The notes beneath the pieces are model-generated. The model ran no database searches, was not told the origin of the DNA, and saw only the letters and a list, made by a program, of their open reading frames with translations. Source: Vallitalea maricola (lineage in GTDB: Bacteria > Bacillota > Clostridia > Lachnospirales > Vallitaleaceae). From it: DNA of 64,000 nt. Shown here in pieces: positions 35,070 to 43,072 of the stretch (position 1 is its first letter; every line of letters begins with the position of its first letter). Both the position numbers and the translations under genes were made by a program. The stretch is taken from NCBI RefSeq assembly GCF_036985595.1, contig NZ_BTPU01000028.1, positions 32,110-96,109 of the forward strand, read 5' to 3'.

Positions 35070-36443
35070 TTAATCATAATATTTAATATTAAAGACTAAT
35101 TTACCATTTTTATAATATATATAAGAACCATCATTATATAGCTTATCATCAATTATATTACATCTTCTATATATAGACAAAGCCAGTCCAAGAAGTATCA
35201 TATTAATTACAAAATTACCTGTACCATAAGATATTATTGGTAAAGTACTAATTCTACATACATTTAATCCCAAGTTATTAAGTATAGAAATAATAATTTG
35301 AAGATTAATAACAGATACACATCCTAAAGATAGTAAAATGCCAAAGTCATTATTTTGTTTTTTATGTAATTTAGTTAATTTGAATCCTAAAATAAACATT
35401 AAAATAATAATAGTTACAGCTGGAACATAACCATATTTTGAGTTAATATATATAAGAGTATGATTAGTTCGCCAATCAGGAATTATATAGTCAATGAGTT
35501 GTAATCTAGAGTCATAATCTATCTGTATCTCACCAAAAGGTTTAGCATTAACTATAGATTCTTTTATAAAATAAGTTTCATAGCCCTTACCATCTATCTC
35601 TTCAATTTCTTTAGTTAAAGTTAGTGCTTTTGTAAAGAGATTGATTATAACGATTAAGAATATAATAGAAGTAATTATAATGGTACTTATTTTAACAATC
35701 TTATTACAATTAAAATATCCCCTTATTATGGCGCATACTAGTATGGCTAGACATGAAAACGAAACAATTATGTACGAATAATCAAAGTGTACAATACTAG
35801 CTATAATTATTGCTGGAATAAAAGCTATAATTGATACAATAATACCTATTAACTTAGTATTTCGCAGGCTATATACAACACTTGCATAAACAGGTACAAA
35901 CAATAAGAAAGGATATATTAATTGATAGTGACCACCCATTATTTCATAACTGGTTATATTCATTATTGTGATTAATATTATAAAAGTCATATAACATGTA
36001 ATTGGATGTTTTTTTAACCATGTATAATCAAAAAAATAAACTGCTAAAAAAAATAAGATACCTGTTACTGCATATTTTATAAAGTTAATTAATGGAGAAT
36101 TAGACAAGCCCATATCTATTGCAAATAAAGAATATGAAAATAGATATTGAATAATGCCACTTACAGCTATAAACATCAGTATAATAATTATTGTTGAGTA
36201 ACTGATAAGAGGTTTGTGTGTCTTATTTAGCTGATTTCCTATTTCAGTTGGATTACCCATTTCTTTCATTGCCATTTGTAATGCCTGTTCTTTGGTTATA
36301 CCTCTATCAATATAAGCATCAATTTGATCATTTAGATGATCAAGAAGTTCTTTCCTTATTTTTTTATGCATACACTTACTTTTGATTTGTTTGCAAATAA
36401 TATCTAAATATTTTTCTAATGTTTCATTATACTGATTCACCAT
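35070..36443 (-). CDS. SEDS (FtsW/RodA)-like protein with HAAS prefix domain
   Basis: 457 residues. Residues 1-75 form the four-helix HAAS/permease-prefix domain (LLDHLNDQIDAYIDRGITKEQALQMAMKEMGNPTEIGNQL) seen in PadR-controlled membrane proteins. Residues 78-430 are polytopic, ending with INLQIIISILNNLGL...LPIISYGTGNFVINMILLGLALSIYRR, the conserved FtsW/RodA/SpoVE C-terminus. FtsW-type PEAHTDFIF, which carries the catalytic Asp, corresponds here to PDWRTNHTLIY, so that Asp appears as Asn327. The protein is therefore probably not an active glycosyltransferase. It overlaps padR by 17 bases. Confidence 0.82.
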   Translation of the reverse strand: MVNQYNETLEKYLDIICKQIKSKCMHKKIRKELLDHLNDQIDAYIDRGITKEQALQMAMKEMGNPTEIGNQLNKTHKPLISYSTIIIILMFIAVSGIIQYLFSYSLFAIDMGLSNSPLINFIKYAVTGILFFLAVYFFDYTWLKKHPITCYMTFIILITIMNITSYEIMGGHYQLIYPFLLFVPVYASVVYSLRNTKLIGIIVSIIAFIPAIIIASIVHFDYSYIIVSFSCLAILVCAIIRGYFNCNKIVKISTIIITSIIFLIVIINLFTKALTLTKEIEEIDGKGYETYFIKESIVNAKPFGEIQIDYDSRLQLIDYIIPDWRTNHTLIYINSKYGYVPAVTIIILMFILGFKLTKLHKKQNNDFGILLSLGCVSVINLQIIISILNNLGLNVCRISTLPIISYGTGNFVINMILLGLALSIYRRCNIIDDKLYNDGSYIYYKNGKLVFNIKYYD

Positions 36444-36780
36444 TAATTCCTCCTAACACTTTATTGACAGATGAAGTGTAATGATTCCATTCATTTTGTT
36501 TTTGGCTAAAAGCTTTTTTACCAATGTCAGTTATATGATAATATTTTCTGGTTCTTCCATTACTTGACTTTTGTTCATAGGAAGAGATAATATTCTGCTG
36601 TTGTAATGTATGAAGTAACGGATAGAGTGTGCCTGCTTTCAATGTAAATATATTTTCTGATCTTTTTTCTAGTTCTTCAATCATTTGATAACCATACATA
36701 TCTCCAATGCTTAAAAGCTTGAGAATAAGCATGGTCGTACTTCCTGTAATAAGACTTTTATCAATTTTCATGTTTTTCAC
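36427..36780 (-). CDS. PadR-family transcriptional regulator
   Basis: 117 residues with the PadR winged helix (LILKLLSIGDMYGYQMIEELEKRSENIFTLKAGTLYPLLHTLQQQNIISSYEQ...GRTRKYYHITDIGKKAF). It is the first gene of a two-gene operon with the SEDS-like protein. The promoter directly upstream holds two inverted operator half-sites, pointing to autoregulation. Confidence 0.94.
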   Translation of the reverse strand: MKNMKIDKSLITGSTTMLILKLLSIGDMYGYQMIEELEKRSENIFTLKAGTLYPLLHTLQQQNIISSYEQKSSNGRTRKYYHITDIGKKAFSQKQNEWNHYTSSVNKVLGGINGESV

Positions 36781-36784
36781 CTCA

Positions 36785-36834
36785 TATATAGATTATCTAC
36801 ATATGATTATATATAGATAATCTATATATGTCAA
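36785..36834 (-). promoter_or_regulatory. padR promoter with paired operator
   Basis: On the minus strand TTGACA (36834-36829) and TATAAT (36811-36806) are perfect and 17 bases apart. The element AGATAATCTATATAT (36815-36829) sits in the spacer, and its inverted partner ATATATAGATTATCT (36785-36799) lies after the -10. A dyad around the promoter, so close to padR, is the expected PadR operator. Confidence 0.85.
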
Positions 36835-36952
36835 TATATTTAAAATCTATTCTAGTTGAATTTATATTTAATATTTATTGATTTATACAATTTTAAATAG
36901 TATTATGATAAGTATAATAATGTAATTAAAAAACCATGAAAAGGAGCATATT

Positions 36953-37912
36953 ATGAAAATAGTTATTTTGGATGCTAATACACTTGGTGACGATTTGGAC
37001 TTAACAGTATTTAATGATTTGGGTGAAGTAGATATTTATGGATTCACTTCCAAGGAACAAGTTATAGATAGAATAAAAGATGTAAATGTCATCATAGCCA
37101 ATAAAGTAGTACTTAATGAAAGTAATCTTCAATATGCTAATAATCTACAGTTGATTTGTTTGACAGCAACAGGAACAAATAATGTTGATAAAACTTATAC
37201 TAATGCTCATAATATTGTGGTGTCCAACGTGGTAGGTTATTCTACTGATAGTGTGGCACAACATACATTTGCGTTATTATTTTATCTATATGAAAAATTA
37301 TCTTATTATGATAAGTATGTAAAATCAGGTGCTTACGTAGGTGATAAGATTTTTACTCATTTTGATAAAAAATATAATGAACTTGTTAGTAAAACATGGG
37401 GAATCATTGGTCTAGGAACTATTGGTAAAAAAGTTGCAACTATAGCTAAGTGTTTTGGTTGTAAAGTTATTTATTATTCAACATCTGGTAAAAATGATAA
37501 TGGAGAATATGAAAGAGTTAAATTGGATGATTTACTAAGTTCTTCTGATATTATTTCCATACATGCACCTCTTAACGAAAATACTGATAATCTTATTGGA
37601 TATGATGAGTTTGTTAAGATGAAAGATTCAGCAGTGATTCTTAATCTAGGAAGAGGAAGAATTATCAACGAAGCAGATCTTACCAGAGCACTTAATGAAG
37701 ATTTAATAGCTGGTGCAGGTCTAGATGTCTTAGAACATGAACCAATTAATAAAGATAATCCATTATTAAGTATACAGGATAGTATAAAATTATTGATTAC
37801 TCCACATATTGCCTGGGCAAGTGTAGAAGCTAGGAAAAGGGTTGTTGTTGAAGTAAAAGAAAATATTGAATCATTTCAAAAGGGAATTCCAAGAAATGTT
37901 GTAACTGAATAA
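36953..37912 (+). CDS. D-2-hydroxyacid dehydrogenase
   Basis: 319-residue NAD(P)-dependent oxidoreductase of the glycerate dehydrogenase/hydroxypyruvate reductase type. Rossmann motif GIIGLGTIGKKVA (about residue 146), substrate Arg in NLGRGRIINEADL (about 233), Glu in DVLEHEP, and catalytic His in ITPHIAWAS (about 281). The early LTATGTNNVD and the VSNVVGYSTDSVAQHTFALLF segments are family-typical. Substrate cannot be read from sequence. Monocistronic. Confidence 0.92.
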   Translation: MKIVILDANTLGDDLDLTVFNDLGEVDIYGFTSKEQVIDRIKDVNVIIANKVVLNESNLQYANNLQLICLTATGTNNVDKTYTNAHNIVVSNVVGYSTDSVAQHTFALLFYLYEKLSYYDKYVKSGAYVGDKIFTHFDKKYNELVSKTWGIIGLGTIGKKVATIAKCFGCKVIYYSTSGKNDNGEYERVKLDDLLSSSDIISIHAPLNENTDNLIGYDEFVKMKDSAVILNLGRGRIINEADLTRALNEDLIAGAGLDVLEHEPINKDNPLLSIQDSIKLLITPHIAWASVEARKRVVVEVKENIESFQKGIPRNVVTE

Positions 37913-37914
37913 TT

Positions 37915-37975
37915 AAAAGTGGCTTATTTACATTTGATGGTAGTTTTAACATAATGTATAATAGCCACTTTTTTG
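37915..37975. terminator. Bidirectional terminator
   Basis: AAAAGTGGCT (37915-37924) pairs with AGCCACTTTT (37963-37972), with further inner pairing (CAT/ATG). Placed between two converging genes. Confidence 0.83.
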
Positions 37976-37981
37976 TTGAAT

Positions 37982-38776
37982 TTATTTATTTAAGGAAAGA
38001 ATGTTTTTAGATAATTTTATGGAATCATATAGTTTTAGGTAATTCTCCTTGGAATCTATATCTGATATATAATTCTTGGTATAATTTTTTGAGGATATAT
38101 TATTAGCAATAACAAAATCTACAGCTTTATTATAAGCAATGGCTGCTTCAATATCAGTCTTGTATATACCTATTTTAGTATAACCGTTTATATGTATCTT
38201 AGATAAGTATACATCAGTATTGTTTTTAGTTATCTTTTCTACACCATAATATTTATTAGTAACTATAATATTATGGTATCTTAGATTATTGCTATCACCG
38301 TCTTTAAAATGATAATCTTTTCCATTAACAGCAAAATTCTTAATACCATATCTGGAAAGAATATTTACCTGCATTCCGTAATCATTAACAAACATATATC
38401 CATTCTTCTTGAAAATTTTATGATTGGAATAATAGAATAAATCATCTACATCAAAAGTCAATTCAGTTGATTGATCAAGGAAATAAGAAAAATAATATTT
38501 ATGAAGATAGATAGGGTTTTTGATATAGTATTTGTTATCTCTAAAATTAATTAATACAACAAACTTATGGAATGTCAAAGTATTTGACTTAGCATAATCA
38601 TATATACTTATGTTACTACTAATTATATCTTTTGCTTCCAAATAGGCATTGTGTGCAGATATATAGGAAGAAAAACTTCCTAAACTTATATGTTTGTTCG
38701 AAAAAGTTATAGAAGATCTATAATAAATAGTCCCGTTTTTTCTAGTTGTCTTATACACTCCTGTTGATGATAACAT
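37982..38776 (-). CDS. Orphan AP2-type DNA-binding protein with degenerate HNH-like middle
   Basis: 264 residues. Residues 5-50 (GVYKTTRKNGTIYYRSSITFSNKHISLGSFSSYISAHNAYLEA) and about 178-225 (YYGVEKITKNNTDVYLSKIHINGYTKIGIYKTDIEAAIAYNKAVDFV) both look like AP2 three-strand DNA-binding domains. Between them KDYHFKDGDSNNLRYHNIIV resembles the HNH homing-endonuclease layout N-H-x-DGxxxNNRxxNL, but the catalytic His-Asn-His is incomplete. AP2 domains in bacteria usually ride on HNH homing nucleases; this looks like a nuclease relic or a domesticated regulator. No partner gene. Confidence 0.7.
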   Translation of the reverse strand: MLSSTGVYKTTRKNGTIYYRSSITFSNKHISLGSFSSYISAHNAYLEAKDIISSNISIYDYAKSNTLTFHKFVVLINFRDNKYYIKNPIYLHKYYFSYFLDQSTELTFDVDDLFYYSNHKIFKKNGYMFVNDYGMQVNILSRYGIKNFAVNGKDYHFKDGDSNNLRYHNIIVTNKYYGVEKITKNNTDVYLSKIHINGYTKIGIYKTDIEAAIAYNKAVDFVIANNISSKNYTKNYISDIDSKENYLKLYDSIKLSKNILSLNK

Positions 38777-39194
38777 ATAATTTTAGTCCTTTCTTATATT
38801 AAAGATATATATTTGTTTGAATATTAATGTATAAAATAATAAATAATGGAAATAATACAAATAATAAGATGTTTTGCATGTAAAAATCCATATATAATTA
38901 ATCAACTTATTAAAATATATATCGGATAAAGATTGTTATTATATTATATTAATAAAATACAAAATAATACAATAATGAATTAGCTAGATTAAGTAGAAAA
39001 ATATGGAAGTAATAAAAATATACATATAATTAGTAACAAAATTGAATTTGATATTTTACACAAAAAAATTTTTAGTTGTGTTAAATTAAACAAAAAAATA
39101 ATTGGAAAAAATAGTAAATCAAGAAAAAGTGCATGAAATCAATATTTGAATATTCTGAACAAATATAAAAAGTACCAAATTATTTAGATGTTAG
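38777..39194. other. AT-rich gene-free stretch
   Basis: About 420 bases, nearly all A/T, no coding frame. One inverted repeat TTTACACAA (39055-39063) with TTGTGTTAA (39076-39084; one mismatch) is the only structure I see. It serves as divergent upstream region for the AP2 gene and the SleB-like gene. Confidence 0.5.
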
Positions 39195-39317
39195 TTGACA
39201 CATTATGTAAGTTTTACTATAATCGCTATGACAAGCAAAATGTTAAGAAATTATTACGAGCTTGTTAAAAAATTCAATTTCATATGCATGTAAGACGGTC
39301 TTAAATTTATGAAATTG
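39195..39317 (+). promoter_or_regulatory. Promoter and leader hairpin of the SleB-like gene
   Basis: TTGACA (39195-39200), 17 bases, TATAAT (39218-39223), perfect SigA consensus. In the leader CAATTTCATA (39275-39284) pairs with TATGAAATTG (39308-39317), with an inner AAGA-CGG-TCTT hairpin, ending 10 bases before the ribosome site. The vegetative promoter suggests expression in growing cells and not only late in sporulation. Confidence 0.82.
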
Positions 39318-39341
39318 TCTATAGTTAAAAGGAGAAAAATT

Positions 39342-40163
39342 ATGTTTAAAGTAAAGAATCTTCTTAAGGACATATTTTCCTCAATAAAGCATATTCCAAA
39401 GAAAGCATACACTAATGGATTGATTGTAATTACAAGTTGTATTATGATAACTGTATTATATCTAGGTGTTAATGGATTTTTTGGTTCCCATACTAATGTG
39501 GTATCTGCTTTAGAAGGAAATGTTGAAGAAACGGATGTTTCGGATGATAAGTCTATTGAAGATGAGGAAACTGTTGTTGAGCTTGACTTAGGAATTGATC
39601 AGTATACCAAGAAGCTTGGCGAACTGTTGAAAGAGCAGCAAGAGAAAGTTAACAAAGAAAAACTTGAAAGTGATAAACAAAAAGTTGTACCTATGAAGGA
39701 GCCAGAGGAAAGTAGCGATAAAAAAGTGCTACATACGGCAACCTACAAACCAAAAGAACAAGAAAGTCAATTAGTGAATATTTCTGCTAAGGACTATGAA
39801 GCCTTAACGAGGATTGTTGAAGCAGAAGCTACAGGCGAGGATCTAATTGGAAGAATACTAATAGTAAATGTTGTAATGAATCGAGTGAAAAGTTCAGAGT
39901 TCCCAAATAACATTTATGATGTTGTTCATCAAGGCAGTAATGGTAGAGCACAGTTTTCACCTATTACTGATGGTAGATACTATTCAGTAACAGTCTCTGA
40001 CAAAACAAAAAAAGCTGTTGAGAGTGCTTTTAATGGTGAGGACTATTCAAAAGGGGCATTATACTTTGCTGCAAGATGTTATGCGTCTGAAAAAGCTATG
40101 AGTTGGTTTGATAATAATCTTACCAAAGTGTACCAGCACGGAGTTCACGAATTTTTTAAGTAG
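39342..40163 (+). CDS. SleB/CwlJ-family cell wall hydrolase
   Basis: 273 residues. The start at 39342 was chosen because AAAAGGAG (39327-39334) precedes it by 7 bases; the ATG at 39309 lies in a hairpin. One N-terminal membrane helix (GLIVITSCIMITVLYLGVNG, about 25-45) anchors or exports it; then an acidic/Lys linker with a coiled part; the C-terminal 130 residues are the Hydrolase_2 domain (DYEALTRIVEAEATGEDLIGRILIVNVVMNRVKSSEFPNNIYDVVHQ...QFSPITDGR...ALYFA), with the catalytic Glu in VEAEA. Related enzymes cleave cortex peptidoglycan as lytic transglycosylases. Confidence 0.92.
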   Translation: MFKVKNLLKDIFSSIKHIPKKAYTNGLIVITSCIMITVLYLGVNGFFGSHTNVVSALEGNVEETDVSDDKSIEDEETVVELDLGIDQYTKKLGELLKEQQEKVNKEKLESDKQKVVPMKEPEESSDKKVLHTATYKPKEQESQLVNISAKDYEALTRIVEAEATGEDLIGRILIVNVVMNRVKSSEFPNNIYDVVHQGSNGRAQFSPITDGRYYSVTVSDKTKKAVESAFNGEDYSKGALYFAARCYASEKAMSWFDNNLTKVYQHGVHEFFK

Positions 40164-40184
40164 ATAAATATTAATATATATATT

Positions 40185-40213
40185 ATAGGCAATCAGATGA
40201 TTGCCTATTTTTT
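40185..40213 (+). terminator. Terminator 1 after the SleB-like gene
   Basis: ATAGGCAATCA / TGATTGCCTAT with loop GA and six T. Confidence 0.93.
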
Positions 40214-40225
40214 GAGTTATTGGAA

Positions 40226-40247
40226 AGAGAGGCATAGCCTCTTTTGT
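40226..40247 (+). terminator. Terminator 2, in tandem
   Basis: AGAGGC-ATA-GCCTCT followed by TTTTG, 13 bases after the first terminator. Confidence 0.75.
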
Positions 40248-40254
40248 TCTAGTA

Positions 40255-40283
40255 TTGTGTTAAAGTGAATAGTATGATATAAT
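40255..40283 (+). promoter_or_regulatory. Promoter of thrC
   Basis: TTGTGT (40255-40260), 17 bases, TATAAT (40278-40283). About 33 bases before the thrC start. Confidence 0.75.
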
Positions 40284-40315
40284 CTTAAAAAACATCAAAA
40301 AAAGGAATGAAACTA

Positions 40316-41806
40316 ATGAATACATTATATAAGAGCACACGTGGTGGTGAAAGTAATATACAAGCATCATTAGCTATTATTAAAGGGTTAGCATGTGACG
40401 GAGGGCTATTCGTACCTAATGAGATTCCTAAATTAGATAAACCTTTAGAAGATTTGTTAGGCCTTGAGTATAAGGATTTAGCTTATGAAATAATGAAGTT
40501 ATATCTTACTGACTTTACTGAAGACGAATTGAGATATTGTATAAATAATGCTTATGATGATAAGTTTGATACAAAAGAGATTGCTCCAGTTGTTAAAAAA
40601 AATAGAGCACATTATTTAGAGTTGTTCCATGGGTCAACCATTGCATTCAAAGATATGGCATTATCTATTTTACCTTATCTAATGAAGGTTTCTGCTAAGA
40701 AGCAGAATATAGATAAAGAAATAGTTATTCTTACAGCAACATCAGGAGATACTGGTAAAGCTGCTTTAGCTGGATTTGCTGATGTGGAAGGAATTAAAAT
40801 CATTGTATTCTATCCAAAAGATGGGGTAAGTCCTATTCAAAAACAACAGATGGTTACTCAAAAAGGAGATAATACATATGTTGTTGGTATAGAAGGAAAT
40901 TTTGATGATGCTCAAAATGGAGTTAAGGAAATATTTAATAATGCTGAGTTTGTCCAATTGATGGATAATAATGGTTATAGATTCTCATCAGCCAATTCAA
41001 TCAATATAGGTAGATTGATACCTCAGATAGTTTATTATTTCTATGCATATACTAAGATGGTAGCGAGTGGAGATATCAAGATGGGTGAGGACATTAATGT
41101 TGTTGTTCCAACTGGTAATTTTGGGAATATATTAGCTGCATATTATGCTAAGAATATGGGATTGCCAATCCATCAATTGATATGTGCATCTAACGATAAT
41201 AAAGTATTGTATGATTTTATGAATACAGGTGTATATAATAGGAAAAGAGAATTTGTATTGACTATATCACCTTCTATGGATATTTTGATATCCAGTAATT
41301 TAGAGAGATTGTTGTATAAGATATCTGATAATAAGGAAAGTGTTATCAATAATCTTATGAGTTCGTTATCTAGTAAAGGTGAATATGAGATATCTGATGA
41401 TATGAAAAAAGGATTAAAGGATTTTTATGGTAATTATGCTTCCATTGATGAAACTTATGATGCCATTAAGGAAGTTTTTGATAAGTCAGGGTATTTGATT
41501 GACTCACATACAGCTGTTGGTAGTTCGGTTTATAAAAAGTATAAAAAGGATACTGGTGATAATAGGAAGACTGTTATTGCTTCAACAGCAAGTCCATATA
41601 AATTTACTCGTAGTGTTATGAAGGCTATTGACGAGAGTTATGAGAAGTATGATGATTTTGAGTTGATTGAAAAAATGAATGAGCTTACAGGTGTAGAGAT
41701 TCCTAAAGCTATTAAGGATATCATAGGTGCCGAGATAAGGCATAAGATGATATGTGATAAAGATAGGATGAAAGAGACGGTTAAAGAGATATTGAGTTTG
41801 AGCTAG
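40316..41806 (+). CDS. thrC: Threonine synthase
   Basis: PLP enzyme making L-threonine from O-phosphohomoserine. 496 residues from ATG 40316, where AAAGGA (40301-40306) is correctly spaced; the ATG at 40307 touches the ribosome site. N-terminus YKSTRGGESNIQASLAIIKGLACDGGLFVP and the PLP Lys in HGSTIAFKDMALS (about residue 108), then TATSGDTGKAALAGF and VPTGNFGNILAAYYA, mark the long bacterial/fungal class. Monocistronic; the stop codon is inside the terminator stem. Confidence 0.96.
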   Translation: MNTLYKSTRGGESNIQASLAIIKGLACDGGLFVPNEIPKLDKPLEDLLGLEYKDLAYEIMKLYLTDFTEDELRYCINNAYDDKFDTKEIAPVVKKNRAHYLELFHGSTIAFKDMALSILPYLMKVSAKKQNIDKEIVILTATSGDTGKAALAGFADVEGIKIIVFYPKDGVSPIQKQQMVTQKGDNTYVVGIEGNFDDAQNGVKEIFNNAEFVQLMDNNGYRFSSANSINIGRLIPQIVYYFYAYTKMVASGDIKMGEDINVVVPTGNFGNILAAYYAKNMGLPIHQLICASNDNKVLYDFMNTGVYNRKREFVLTISPSMDILISSNLERLLYKISDNKESVINNLMSSLSSKGEYEISDDMKKGLKDFYGNYASIDETYDAIKEVFDKSGYLIDSHTAVGSSVYKKYKKDTGDNRKTVIASTASPYKFTRSVMKAIDESYEKYDDFELIEKMNELTGVEIPKAIKDIIGAEIRHKMICDKDRMKETVKEILSLS

Positions 41807-41824
41807 CGGGTGCTAGCTTTTTTT
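41801..41824 (+). terminator. Terminator of thrC overlapping its stop codon
   Basis: AGCTAGC-GGGT-GCTAGCT followed by seven T; the TAG stop (41804-41806) is part of the 5' arm. Confidence 0.88.
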
Positions 41825-41843
41825 GTTTTTTGGGGGGATTTGG

Positions 41844-41928
41844 GGGTCAGGGTATAAGTGTTAATAATCACTTGCCTTACCCTGAGAAGCGGTCGGTCTG
41901 CGTGATTATTAACACTTATACCCTTCGG
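41844..41928. repeat. Palindromic intergenic element, family B copy 1
   Basis: Boundary GGGTCAG (41844-41850), left arm of 21 bases (41851-41871), core of 30 bases (41872-41901), right arm of 21 bases (41902-41922), boundary CTTCGG (ends 41928). The arms are perfect reverse complements. Core and boundaries are identical to copy 2 at 44021-44101, while the arms differ. Part of the core, TACCCTGA (41878-41885), can alternatively pair with TCAGGGTA (41848-41855). There is no T run, so it is not an intrinsic terminator. Function unknown. Confidence 0.92.
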
Positions 41929-42115
41929 TGGTACATGTAGGTAATAAAAGATTAGTGATGAACTACATAGATAAAGTAAGAATATGAAAGACGTATTCAT
42001 TTAATTGCTATGTTTTTAGGTTTTATAGTACTTATATGAATAGGTCTATTTTAGTATACTAATCTTAATAACAGAAGATAAATACAGCTACAATCTATGA
42101 ATTATAATACAGAGT

Positions 42116-42212
42116 GGAAATAGTATAGGGGAATATGGAGCAGTGAGCCATGGACGGCGAACTCGGCCATTTAAACATGGACATTTAACTGGCTGACGGA
42201 ATATTCCCCTAT
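42116..42212. repeat. Structured intergenic element, family A copy 2
   Basis: Second copy of the 14368-14473 element, between thrC and the RHH gene. Outer stem ATAGGGGAATAT (42125-42136) pairs perfectly with ATATTCCCCTAT (42201-42212); the distal part of the right arm seen in copy 1 is missing here. The inner hairpin GCC-ATGGAC-GGC (42147-42158) is kept. The second inner stem reads CGGCCA/TGGCTG instead of CAGTCG/CGACTG, so pairing is preserved by compensatory changes. The rest of 41929-42291 shows no gene. Confidence 0.87.
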
Positions 42213-42291
42213 TGGAGCGACTGTCAACCAAATATTATTTACAGAACTTCAGTAATAACAAAAAAAGTGTTGGTTTGTTTATATAAAATGG

Positions 42292-42349
42292 TTGACAAAT
42301 TATTTAATGTGGTATACTATAAAAACATGATAACATATTATGGTGTTAT
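42292..42349 (+). promoter_or_regulatory. Promoter and possible operator of the RHH-dnaJ-clpB group
   Basis: TTGACA (42292-42297) with TACTAT at 42315-42320 at 17 bases (or TATACT at 15). Downstream, ATAACA (42330-42335) and TGTTAT (42344-42349) form a dyad just before the ribosome site AGAAGGG (42351-42357). The dyad could be bound by the RHH protein encoded next; this is inference. No CIRCE or CtsR-type direct repeat is seen. Confidence 0.6.
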
Positions 42350-42366
42350 TAGAAGGGTTGATAAAT

Positions 42367-43041
42367 GTGAAGAAGAGTATTTATAGCATAGTTTTATTTG
42401 ATGAGATTGTTGAAGCTGTTGATAGACTGGCATATATTAAGAATACTAATAGGTCACAATTGATTAATGATATGCTGGCTGAGAAGATTGGTTTGCTGAC
42501 GCCCCAGCAAAAAGTTACTAATATAATGAATAGGATATCTCAGTTGGTGGAAACGGATAGCATTCAAGTCAAGTCCAAGAATGATTATGGAAGTTTACAA
42601 TTTGGGACTTTTATAAAATATAAGTATAAACCTAGTATTAGATATAGTTTTGAGTTTTATGTAGGTAATAATGAGGAAAGATATGCTGTTCTAAAGATTA
42701 ATTCCAGATCTAAGTCAGAAGACCTTAATGAACATTTAGAAAGGTTTTTTAAAGGGATATGTTATATTGATAAAAAGAGGTTTCCTGAGATTTATGAAAG
42801 AGAGATAATTAATAAGACGTATACTAATTCAAATAATAGATTTGTTAGAGAGTTTTTGAGAGGGATTCCTTTGGAAAAAATGGATGATGAGTCTATAGCA
42901 GAGTATTTAAGTTGTTACTTATTAATGATTGATGATTCTCTTAACTATTATTTCAATCATTATAATCAAGATGATGTTTTCATCAAGATTGATAAGATAT
43001 ATTGCCAGTATTTGAATAATCTTAATTTATTTTTAAAATGA
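42367..43041 (+). CDS. Ribbon-helix-helix-like protein with unknown C-terminal domain
   Basis: 224 residues from GTG 42367, chosen from the AGAAGGG ribosome site 9 bases before. Residues 1-45 (KSIYSIVLFDEIVEAVDRLAYIKNTNRSQLINDMLAEKIGLLTP) match a ribbon-helix-helix DNA-binding fold: a short beta strand, then two helices with the NRSQLIND turn. The remaining 180 residues (KYKPSIRYSFEFYVGNNEERYAVLKINSRS...CYIDKKRFPEIYEREIINKTY) are a conserved-looking but unrecognised domain. It is 31 bases before dnaJ and may regulate the chaperone genes. Confidence 0.75.
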   Translation: MKKSIYSIVLFDEIVEAVDRLAYIKNTNRSQLINDMLAEKIGLLTPQQKVTNIMNRISQLVETDSIQVKSKNDYGSLQFGTFIKYKYKPSIRYSFEFYVGNNEERYAVLKINSRSKSEDLNEHLERFFKGICYIDKKRFPEIYEREIINKTYTNSNNRFVREFLRGIPLEKMDDESIAEYLSCYLLMIDDSLNYYFNHYNQDDVFIKIDKIYCQYLNNLNLFLK

Positions 43042-43072
43042 AGTATGGTTAATAAAATAGGAGGTGCAGGTT

